Source: Acidobacteriota bacterium
GTDB lineage: Bacteria > Acidobacteriota > Vicinamibacteria > Vicinamibacterales > UBA8438
Assembly: GCA_011523845.1 (NCBI GenBank)
Contig: WTFV01000093.1
Span: forward strand, 1-64,000
DNA: 64,000 bases
Direction of reading: 5' to 3'
The notes under the pieces are model-generated. The model was given only the letters and a program-made list of their open reading frames with translations. It searched no databases and had not been told where the DNA came from. Positions 9,074 to 16,164 of this stretch are shown here, one piece after another; within the stretch, counting starts at the first letter, position 1; every line of letters begins with the position of its first letter. The position numbers and the translations under genes are program-made.

Positions 9074-9565
9074 ATGCTGCGACATCTCATCTTCACGTAT
9101 CAGTTCAACCTGGACCGGGCCCGGACGCTCGTCCGCGACCTCTCGGAAGAGCAGATGACCCGGCAGCCGCACGGTCTCGTCAACCACCCGGCGTGGCTCC
9201 TGGGCCATCTCGCCGCCACGTCGAACCAGCTTGCGAAGATGCTCGGCCTCGAGTCGACGTTCCCGGCCGCCTGGGGCGACACCTTCAAGAGCGGCGGCAC
9301 GCCGAGCGGCAATGCGGCGGACTTCGCCTCCAAGGAAGAGCTGCTGGCCGAGCTCGCCGCGCAGCACGAGCGCGTGGCCGAGCTGCTCGCGACCGCCGAT
9401 CCCGAGCTGTTCGAACGGCAGCATCCCAGCGAGGGCGCCCGCAAGCGGTTCCCCACCCTCGGCGACTATGCCGTCTTCCTGATCACGTCGCACGAGGGAA
9501 GCCACCTGGGACAGATCACCGCGTGGCGCCGCGCGATGGACCTCGGCTCGGCGACCGGCATCTGA
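9074..9565 (+). CDS. DinB-family protein, paralogue 2
   Basis: A 163-residue DinB/YfiT-like protein, aligned end to end with the preceding gene: TRQPHGLVNHPAWLLGHL, GLESTFPAAW, HEGSHLGQITAWRRAMDL. The likely metal-site histidines (NHPAW/GHL and HEGSHLGQ) are kept, so the copy looks functional. ATG at 9074 was chosen because it gives the same N-terminus and length as paralogue 1; the frame is open further upstream but that stretch holds the hairpin and reads as non-coding. Divergence between the copies is substantial, so the duplication is old or came by separate acquisition. Confidence 0.9.
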   Translation: MLRHLIFTYQFNLDRARTLVRDLSEEQMTRQPHGLVNHPAWLLGHLAATSNQLAKMLGLESTFPAAWGDTFKSGGTPSGNAADFASKEELLAELAAQHERVAELLATADPELFERQHPSEGARKRFPTLGDYAVFLITSHEGSHLGQITAWRRAMDLGSATGI

Positions 9566-9581
9566 CCTCGAGGAACCCGCA

Positions 9582-9743
9582 TGTCACGCACCCCTGCCCG
9601 CGGCGGGGTACTCGACTCCGATCACCTACGCCGTGGACGGCCGGTAGTTCGTGGTGCAGGCGGCGGGAGGCGGGAAGATCGGCATCCAATCGGGAGACGC
9701 CTACGTGGCCTTCGTGCTGCCGGAACGCCGGAGTAATCCGTAG
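9582..9743 (+). pseudogene. C-terminal relic of a PQQ-dependent dehydrogenase
   Basis: Translation from 9582 gives LPAAGYSTPITYAVDGR, then a TAG at 9645-9647 where Gln is expected, then FVVQAAGGGKIG and SGDAYVAFVLPE to a TAG at 9741-9743. The pattern TPxTYxxDGRQFVV-AAGGG-SGDAYVAFxLP is the characteristic carboxy end of quinoprotein (PQQ, beta-propeller) alcohol/glucose dehydrogenases. Only the last 50 or so codons remain; the rest of a roughly 600-residue protein is absent. The DinB gene ends 17 bases before it. This is a deletion relic, not a gene. Confidence 0.75.
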
Positions 9744-9875
9744 CCGTCCGAAGAACTCCGAAATCCCCGCATTCACCGAGCACCTGCGGGAGTCTGTCTG
9801 CCTCTCTCCGCCGCTGGGCGCTGGCGTGGGCTGTGGCTCGCGGGAATGCTATCGTGGCCAGAGGCGGTCAGCAGC

Positions 9876-10448
9876 ATGCGGATCAAGCAGCACGACTACA
9901 TCGACTGGAACTCGCCCGGCACGATGTTCCCCATACGAGGAGAGAGGCCCCGGGAGCCTCCGCCGGACGATATCGACCTCGGTGACGACTTGTCCCCCGA
10001 GATGATCGCGCTGGCGAAGCGAACCGCGTACCGGCCCTCGGATCCCGAGCTGCTGCCTGCAGAGCGTTTCAGCGATGCACCGGCCGCGGCGTGGCAGTGC
10101 CGGATGATCGACGCGCCAACCCGCCCGGAGGAGACACGAGAGCGGAGCAGAAGCGTCGCTCTGCGTTTCGCCCGGAGCTGCTCCGGCTGGCGGCGGCGGC
10201 CGACGGCGGAAGAGTTCTACGAAGCGGTACGCGCCGCGGCCCCGACCGAACGGCAGCGCGCGATACTCGACACATGGGCGACCGAAGCCGAGTGGGAGGA
10301 GCTTCTCGCCGCGTGGACCGAGCACGCCTACACCTTCCGCGAGCTCGCGACGGCGCTGCACCGGGCCGGCCTGTCGCGGTGCCGCGCGGCGGCCGCCCTG
10401 AACCGCTGGGCAATCTACCCCGGCCAGCCCGGAATCGACGAACGATGA
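9876..10448 (+). CDS. Hypothetical protein
   Basis: I do not recognise this 190-residue frame. The N-terminal half is acidic and polar (PPPDDIDLGDDLSPEMIALA), and the C-terminal third is predicted helical and looks protein-like (TAEEFYEAVRAA, ERQRAILDTWATEAEWEELL, HRAGLSRCRAAAALNRW). The middle (about residues 85-105) is Arg-rich and reads less naturally than the alternative frame there, so a compensated frameshift is possible. A start at 9846 would add ten residues. It ends 80 bases before the exported aldolase relic. Confidence 0.45.
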   Translation: MRIKQHDYIDWNSPGTMFPIRGERPREPPPDDIDLGDDLSPEMIALAKRTAYRPSDPELLPAERFSDAPAAAWQCRMIDAPTRPEETRERSRSVALRFARSCSGWRRRPTAEEFYEAVRAAAPTERQRAILDTWATEAEWEELLAAWTEHAYTFRELATALHRAGLSRCRAAAALNRWAIYPGQPGIDER

Positions 10449-10528
10449 CCGACGCCGGCCTGCTGCTGCCGGAACCGGGACGCACTCTCTGGCGCACTAC
10501 GAGGGACAGCGTCAGGCAAGGAGAACCC

Positions 10529-11463
10529 ATGCGAACCATTCCCTCTCGGCTTGCACTCATCGTGATCCTCGCGATGGCCGCGCCCGCGCCCGTCGTGCAC
10601 GGCCAGCAGAATCCGGAGGCGATGCCCCAGGCCGGCCTCGTCAGGCTGCTCGACGAGGACCAGGTGGCCTTCGGCGTCACGGTCGACGCGCGCGCGGACC
10701 CCGTGGCTCTCTCGGCGAACGACGATATCGACTTCGTCTTCTTCGACATGGAGCACGGCCCCTACGACGTCAGTGCGTTGCGGACGTGGATGCAGTGGCT
10801 CGTGAATCCTGCCGCGATCGCCGCGACGGGCGACGCGATGGCGGGCAAGGCCGTCATCGTGCGGATTCCGGCGACCGGCCGCGAGCTCGACCAGAACATC
10901 TGGATGGTCAAGCAGGTGCTCGACGTGGGTGCGCACGGCATCATCTTCCCGACGGTCGAGACCCCGGAGCAGGCGCTGCTGGCCATCCGCGCCATGCGCT
11001 ACCCGCAGCGGCTGGGTGCGCCGGACCGGGAGCCGGCGGGGCTGCGGGGCACCAATCCCCGGCTCGCGGCGCGCTACTGGGGCCTGTCGGTTCCGGACTA
11101 CATCGAGCGGGCGGACGTCTGGCGGCTGGATCCGCCGAACGGCAACCTGCTGCCCTGGCTCCTCATCGAGAGCCCGCTCGGGGTGGCCAACGTGCGCGAG
11201 ATCGCCCGTCAGCTCAGCGACCGGAACATCGGCGCCGTACTGTTCGCCGGTTCCGAGACCGGCGGAGACATGCTGAACACGCACGGCGGCAGCCTGGAGG
11301 CCGTGGCGCAAGCCATCGCGATACCGTGCTCGCCGCCGGGAAGGAGTTCGGCCTCCCCGTCGCCATGACGAACACGGCCAACATGACGGAGCGCATCGAG
11401 CAGGGAGCGCGCCTGTTCACGGGCGGTGTGACGCCCGCGCTGCGCAGGGAAGCAGGCCGGTAG
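10529..11463 (+). pseudogene. Exported HpcH/HpaI-type aldolase, frameshifted near 11322
   Basis: The start ATG at 10529 follows AAGGAG, and the protein opens with a signal peptide (MRTIPSRLALIVILAMAAPA, cleavage after VHG). The body is the TIM-barrel of the HpcH/HpaI aldolase/citrate-lyase family: FVFFDMEHGPYD, GIIFPTVETPEQA (acidic metal ligand), and LLIESPLGVANV. After EAVAQAIA the frame runs to an early stop at 11368, while the expected continuation (TVLAAGKEFGLPVAMTNTAN and a VTPALRREAGR end) lies in another frame up to 11463. One missing base around 11322 explains this. Either a recent mutation or an assembly error; if the latter, the enzyme is intact. Exported versions of this cytosolic family are common in Acidobacteriota by my recollection. 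Confidence 0.8.
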
Positions 11464-11464
11464 G

Positions 11465-11800
11465 ACCGGTAGGAGGCCGGCTCGCGCAGCCGGCCTCGAC
11501 GCGGGCGCAGACGACCGTATCGTCAAGCCGTTCGGCTTCGCCGAGTTCTCGTTCCGGTCGCCCTACGACCGCTACCGGTTCCATGGAGACGACGCCGCGC
11601 TGTCTCCGTCGGCCCGTCGCGGGATGGCGCTCTTCTTCTCACGTCGGGCACGATGCGGGGGCTGCCATCTTGGACACACGGTTTTCGACGACCTGGGGCT
11701 TGACCTGGACGGCGGCTCGAAGGCCGCCACCAGTCCGCTGAGCGGTCCGCCCGCATTCCCGTTCCTCAACACGGGCCTCTGCAATTTCTGCTTGCCGGGC
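11465..11800 (+). pseudogene. Di-haem cytochrome c peroxidase/MauG-type relic
   Basis: Frame 2 reads RIVKPFGFAEFS, SPYDRYRFHGDDAALSPSAR and RGMALFFSRRARCGGCHLGH, then FLNTGLCNF. The combination of ALS-SARRGMxLFF, a CxxCH haem site (CGGCH near 11650) and the F-NTGLYN-like segment is typical of the second haem domain of bacterial cytochrome c peroxidases. No start or signal peptide is present, and the frame degenerates into arginine-rich shadow sequence after about 11790. It is a remnant, abutting the aldolase stop. Confidence 0.6.
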
Positions 11801-12036
11801 CTCCGGTCAACACCCCAATCGGCATCCCACCACGCGGTGTCGAGATGGCCCGGAGTCGGCAAGCGATGCTGTGGGGCGTCTCGGCGAGGACGCGGAGGTC
11901 GACGTCCGGCACTCGCCGGAACAGCGTGTGGACGACGGCGGCCCCGCGGAGCCGCCGCGCGCTGCACGGCCAAGTCCGCTCGCAAGACTCACGCTGCCGA
12001 GCGCGTCTCGCTGGCCCGACGCCTCGGCTGCGCCGC

Positions 12037-12648
12037 CGTCAGCGGCGTTCGAGCCTACGGGGGTCCACCTTCGCCTTGCGCCGTTCGACGCCCGTGGGCA
12101 CGACGATGCCGCCGCGGTCGCGCTCGTACTGCTCGGCCCACCGGCTCAAACGCTTGGTGGCCCCCGCGTCGAGGTAGACGGCCCGGTCCGTCTTGGAGTC
12201 AAGCGGCTGACGGCGACGTATACGTTCGGGCAGGCCGTGTCGGTGTGGGCGGCGGTCACGCCGTAGTGCGGGTCGAGGCGAAGACTCTTCGAGCGCCGGC
12301 GACCGCCGATAGTACGTGCTGCTGGGACGGCGCCTCGGCCCCTTCCGCCCAGCTCAGCACCAAATGGGTGTACGGCCTCTTGAGCTTGTGCTCGCGGGCG
12401 CAGATGCCGGCGAGCGCCTTCAGCGCCGAGGCGTCGGCGGTCAGGCCCTGCATGGCGCGGACCATCAGCTCCGCGTCCTCGGTGGGAAGCCGAGGCAGGC
12501 GGTCCACGGCACGCGCTCGGCCGTCGTGGGCAGTCGTTGACCAGAGCCACGTGCGCCACGTGCGACGGCCACGTGTCCGATGCGGTATCGTGGGTCTGAT
12601 GCTCGCGACCTCCATTTCGCTCGAATTGCCGGCGAAGTCGACCGTCAC
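12037..12648 (-). pseudogene. MobA/MobL-like relaxase fragment with two frameshifts
   Basis: Reading right to left, three frames join into one relaxase-like protein. First LTADASALKALAGICAREHK and KRPYTHLVLSWAEG; then, after a shift near 12270, SLRLDPHYGVTAAHTDTACP and NVYVAVSRL; then, after a shift near 12190, KTDRAVYLDAGATKRLSRWA and GGIVVPTGVERRKAK to a TGA at 12037-12039. Relaxases of mobilisable plasmids carry an HxDTxNPHVH metal-binding motif at this point; here it reads HTDTACPNVY, so two of the residues have decayed. The fragment shows that a mobilisable element once sat here. Confidence 0.65.
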
Positions 12649-12665
12649 CGTGCTGGTTGCCGCTC

Positions 12666-13064
12666 TTACCGTGCGCGCGATCGACCGCCGCCCAGTGGCG
12701 GTGGCCGGCCGAGTTGCGGCCGTGCCGGCGGCGGTCCCCCTCCCGGGTTCGTTGTCACGGTGGTGAACCGACCTGGTTTCGCTTCTCGTACGGCCCTTTG
12801 GATTCTCCCGACTTGGCTTTTCACGGCGGGCCAGTCCGGCCGTGTCAGCACGACCACTCGCAGCGGCAATCCGGAGATCACCTCTTGCTTCCGCATCCTC
12901 TTGTCGGCGGTGATCAATACCTCGAAGCCCCTGTCGACGGCGCTCCTGATCAGTTCGCCGTTCTTGATCCGGTGCAAACCCTCGTCCTTGGCCGTTCGTA
13001 CTTCATGCTCCGGCAGGTGGTCCCGCAGCCCGTGCGGCGTGCAGTGATCGAACAGAATCTTCAT
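12666..13064 (-). CDS. DUF5615 PIN-like toxin
   Basis: A 132-residue protein opening MKILFDHCTPHGLRDHLP, then HEVRTAKDEGLHRIKNGELI and GFEVLITADKRMRKQEV. This is the Mut7-C/DUF5615 PIN-like fold, with the first acidic residue in LFDH and the later TADK. Members are presumed RNases and pair with DUF433 antitoxins. The ATG at 13064 overlaps the TGA of the DUF433 gene (ATGA). The last 35 residues are Pro/Gly/Arg-rich and probably read-through past the natural end of the fold. The normal third residue of the N-terminal motif is usually Asn (DHN); here it is Cys, so activity is not assured. Confidence 0.82.
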   Translation of the reverse strand: MKILFDHCTPHGLRDHLPEHEVRTAKDEGLHRIKNGELIRSAVDRGFEVLITADKRMRKQEVISGLPLRVVVLTRPDWPAVKSQVGRIQRAVREAKPGRFTTVTTNPGGGPPPARPQLGRPPPLGGGRSRAR

Positions 13065-13330
13065 CGGCTGCTCGTGGCGTCGAGCCGCTGTGCCTGGAAC
13101 TCGAGCACAGCGTTGATGTGCTCGGCTCTGGCGCTCGGAAACTGTTCCATGAACTCCGCTATGCTCAGTCCGGATGCTAGGTTGGTGAACAGCGCCGACA
13201 CCGGCAGCCTGGTTCCCTCGAAGCACCATGCGCCGCTCATGACCTCCGGATCGCGTTCTACGTGCGGGCAGTGCCGCCAGTCGATCTGTCCCAGATCGTC
13301 GTGTTCGGGCTGCTGTTGGCTGCTTGCCAT
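13061..13330 (-). CDS. DUF433 antitoxin
   Basis: An 89-residue protein with the DUF433 winged helix-turn-helix: ERDPEVMSGAWCFEGTRLPV, ALFTNLASGLSIAEFMEQFP and HINAVLEFQAQRL. Antitoxins of this family bind DNA and neutralise a DUF5615 PIN-like partner, which is encoded immediately downstream with a 4-base overlap. The start at 13330 (MASSQQQP) is preceded by AGAAGGA at a three-base gap. It is the only gene pair in 11.5-14.4 kb that still looks intact, which fits addictive retention within a decaying mobile element. Confidence 0.85.
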   Translation of the reverse strand: MASSQQQPEHDDLGQIDWRHCPHVERDPEVMSGAWCFEGTRLPVSALFTNLASGLSIAEFMEQFPSARAEHINAVLEFQAQRLDATSSR

Positions 13331-13532
13331 CGTCCTTCTCTCTCGGGTTCTCGGTGTCCCGGTCGTTGGGCCTGGATCCCTCGCGCCCGTCGTTCCTTGT
13401 CGATTCCGGCTCCTGCCTCCCCTCGGCGGTCTCCGGCAAGTGCGCGCGGCACTTGACGACCTGGCCACATCGGGCTCGGCGGTGGCGCTCCTCATCGACG
13501 CCATTGTTCCGGCTCGCTGCGTGCCCGCCCCT

Positions 13533-13845
13533 TCAAGCCATCGTAGCGGAAACGATGTTCAGGCGCTCCCGGGAGTCCGGCCCCGGCCCGTCCCTGTCCG
13601 GCCCCTTGTTGTACGCCCCGTCTCGTGGAGCCTCCTCCGTTCTCCTTTCGCGCGCGCCGGCTGCTTCTGCGTCCCGATCCCGGTTCGGACGTGCATCTGG
13701 CCTGGCTGCTGCGCCACCCAGCAGCGCCGCGACGATCCGCTCCTCGCCCAGCGGGTCGACCGCCCGCACGATCACGCGGCCCTGCGGTTCGGGCCAGCCT
13801 TTTCTTCAGCGCCTTGGTCACCGCCTTGTGTCTCCGCGGCCTCAT
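13533..13845 (-). pseudogene. Decayed small mobilisation-region gene, function unknown
   Basis: From an ATG at 13845 the frame gives MRPRRHKAVTKALKK; a neighbouring frame continues GWPEPQGRVIVRAVDPLGEE, then RIVAALLGGAAARPDARP, and runs to a stop at 13533. The two halves read like one small basic protein broken by a one-base shift. I cannot assign a family. Its place upstream of the toxin-antitoxin pair and relaxase relic on the same strand suggests an accessory gene of the lost element. Confidence 0.35.
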
Positions 13846-14418
13846 TCCCCGCTGGACCGGGGGACCGCAACATGCAAGTGCGCCCCCCCACCGCGCGTCG
13901 CCGGTTTGCGCGTCTTCAGTGGCCGCCGTGGCTTCCTGTGCCGCGTTCTTGCGGTGTTCGCCTTCTGCGCTGGCGCGGGCCCGCGTTGCAGGCGGCGGCG
14001 TGTCCACCCGGTTGTCGAGCCGACCGTGAAACGTGGTGTTCGCACCGAACCCCACGTCCGCCGCGATGCGCAGAGAGATTACGCGGTGGGTAACCCGGCG
14101 TTCGCCGACCCCATAGACTTCGCCATCTCGGACGCCGCGGGTTTCGACCGCATGGTGCGCCGAACCTCCGAAATCCCGGCCGTCAACTGAAGGCGCCTGT
14201 GCGCCGCGCAGGGCATCGAATATCCGACCAATCCGAGGGTGGGTGTTCATTCACAACCGGGCCGCCTGTGAGACTCCCTCCCAGAGCTGGCCGGCTGTGT
14301 CCTGAGCGGCTGCTGTAGCCGCAGGGACGAGGGTGTTCGGGCTCGTGAGCATCGGACCGCGCTGCTCGCACTTGTTCACAGCCGTTTGGGATACCGGCAC
14401 GGAGCGTAGAATCCCGGC
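13846..14418. other. 573 bp with no supportable gene
   Basis: Frames on both strands here are Arg/Pro/Ala-rich shadows. A short minus-strand stretch ending at 14251 (MLTSPNTLVPAATAAAQDTA) reads more like protein, but has no start signal or family resemblance. I regard this as decayed DNA of the element that left the relaxase relic. Confidence 0.5.
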
Positions 14419-14871
14419 ATGAGCGGCCACGAGTGTTACCACTGCAAGCAGTGGGTAGACGAAGGCGAGGCGCACGACTGCTGGACGACGACCGAGGCGG
14501 CGCTGACCGCCGACCTCTCGGAGGATCTGCAGGAGGCCTGGGAGCGGCTGCGCGAGACCGCGGCCGAGTTCGGCGACCAGCGGATCTACGCGTCGCACAA
14601 GTCGATCATGTTCGCGCGGGAGTCCTGCTACTTTTTCGTACGACCGAAGCGGACCTTCCTCGAGCTGTGCGTCTTCCTCGGCCGCGCCGTCGAGGCCCCG
14701 CAGGTACGCCGTGTGGACCGGGTGTCGAAGTCCAAGCTGCGGCACACGATTCCTGTCCGCCACCGGGACGAGGTGGAGCCGCCCATCACCGACTGGCTGG
14801 CAGAGGCATACGCGCTCTGCGGTGCGGCGGCCGCGTCCAAGTCGGGGCCGAGCGCCCGATCCGGGACATAG
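14419..14871 (+). CDS. DUF5655-type protein with N-terminal zinc motif
   Basis: A 150-residue protein. The N-terminus holds a compact metal-binding pattern (ECYHCKQW, C6 and C9, then H19 and C21). The C-terminal part (IYASHKSIMFARESCYFFV, RPKRTFLELCVFLGRAVEAP, and a segment ending DWLAEAYAL) matches the DUF5655 domain, which elsewhere occurs alone or attached to predicted nucleases and transport proteins. Its biochemical role is not established. Start chosen at the first ATG after the element graveyard. No close partner; the Fic gene begins about 200 bp downstream. Confidence 0.75.
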   Translation: MSGHECYHCKQWVDEGEAHDCWTTTEAALTADLSEDLQEAWERLRETAAEFGDQRIYASHKSIMFARESCYFFVRPKRTFLELCVFLGRAVEAPQVRRVDRVSKSKLRHTIPVRHRDEVEPPITDWLAEAYALCGAAAASKSGPSARSGT

Positions 14872-15074
14872 CGCCCGTTGCTCCGACGCCGCTCTGCGGC
14901 GCGGCCACCCCAATCGACCTCTCGCGAACCCGACTGCCGGCCGCGCGTCGAGCGTTGCGATGTCAGTCCGTACGCCCGCGACACGGGCCGTCGCTACACG
15001 GTCAAGCGGCGCGCCAGGGGGACTCGGATCGGCCACCGGCATCCGAGATCCCTGCGGCGTGCTACGCTGGACAC

Positions 15075-16160
15075 ATGGAGGGTCGGAAGCCGCCCGAGAC
15101 CGTCTGGCGACCAGTCGAGAACCTGCCGGCCGGCGCCGCGGGCTGGGGATCGGCGCACTACCGCGAGCGCGCCGCCCGGTGGCACGACGTTCGCCGCAGG
15201 CTCCAGGATCCCGCCATCGACCGCACGCTCCTCGACATCTGGCTGCGGGAGCGCAATCGCGCCTTCGCCATCGAGACCGGACAGATCGAGGGCCTGTACA
15301 CCCTGCGGCGCGGCGTCACCGAGCAACTGATCGCCGAGGGCTTCGAAGGGGTGCGCGCCGTCCACGCGGTCGAGCCCGGCCTGTCGGACGAGACCCTCAG
15401 GGGTCTGCTGCAGGATCAGCACGACGCCATCGAGCTGGTCTTCGAGGCGACCGGCGGGCAGCGCGGCCTCGACCACCATGCGCTCAAGAGCTGGCACCAG
15501 CTCCTCACCCGGCACCAGGAATACGCTCCCGGCGTGCGGGACGGCAGGCGCGTGGAGATCCCCCTGCGCCGCGGCGACTACAAGGTGTGGCCCAACAACC
15601 CGCGCCGCCACGACGGCGTGGTCCACGAATACTGCCCGCCGGAGCAGACCCGCAGCGAAATGGACCGGCTGCTGGAGATGCACCGCGCCCACCGCGACCT
15701 GGATCTGCCGACCGACGTGGAGGCGGCGTGGCTGCACCACGAGTTCGTCCGCGTCCACCCTTTCCAGGACGGCAACGGGCGCATGGCGCGGCTGCTCGTG
15801 GCCTACGTGTTCGCGCGCAACCGGGAGTGTCCGCCGGTCATCTCGCTGGAGCGGCGCGAACACTACATCCTGAGCCTGGAGGAAGCCGACCGGGGGACCC
15901 TGCGCACCTTCATCGACTTCCTGGCCGATCTCGCGGTGATGAACACCGCTTCGGCCATCCTCACGGCAGAAAACGTCCTGCGCGGAAACTACCGCCGGCG
16001 CCACGGCAACGGCGGCGTGACGGCTCGCGACCGCGACGGCACGTGGCGCTATCACCCCCCCGACGTGACGCCGCGCGAGCTGCTGATTCTCGAAGGCCGT
16101 GCGGCCCCCGCGCCGGGCGAGCACGAGCCGGCGAACGTCCGCGCGACACCACTCTCATAA
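15075..16160 (+). CDS. Fic-family AMPylase, class II (self-inhibited)
   Basis: A 361-residue Fic protein, which transfers AMP (or a related nucleotide moiety) to hydroxyl groups on target proteins. The catalytic loop HPFQDGNGRMAR is complete (H228 to R236), with the catalytic histidine and the phosphate-binding DGNGR. An inhibitory helix motif of the T-xxx-E-G form lies N-terminal to the Fic core (TGQIEG, T68-E72-G73), which defines class II self-regulated Fic proteins. An extra N-terminal module and a C-terminal wing of about 60 residues flank the core. The gene is monocistronic with no antitoxin partner, as expected when the inhibitor is built in. It ends four bases before the convergent RND gene. 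Confidence 0.93.
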   Translation: MEGRKPPETVWRPVENLPAGAAGWGSAHYRERAARWHDVRRRLQDPAIDRTLLDIWLRERNRAFAIETGQIEGLYTLRRGVTEQLIAEGFEGVRAVHAVEPGLSDETLRGLLQDQHDAIELVFEATGGQRGLDHHALKSWHQLLTRHQEYAPGVRDGRRVEIPLRRGDYKVWPNNPRRHDGVVHEYCPPEQTRSEMDRLLEMHRAHRDLDLPTDVEAAWLHHEFVRVHPFQDGNGRMARLLVAYVFARNRECPPVISLERREHYILSLEEADRGTLRTFIDFLADLAVMNTASAILTAENVLRGNYRRRHGNGGVTARDRDGTWRYHPPDVTPRELLILEGRAAPAPGEHEPANVRATPLS

Positions 16161-16164
16161 GGCG

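Noticed and set aside
11624..12766. 380-codon plus-strand frame as a gene
   Set aside because: Only the first 50 or so codons resemble a cytochrome c peroxidase; the rest is antisense to the relaxase relic and Arg/Ala/Pro-rich, so the piece is annotated as a pseudogene instead.
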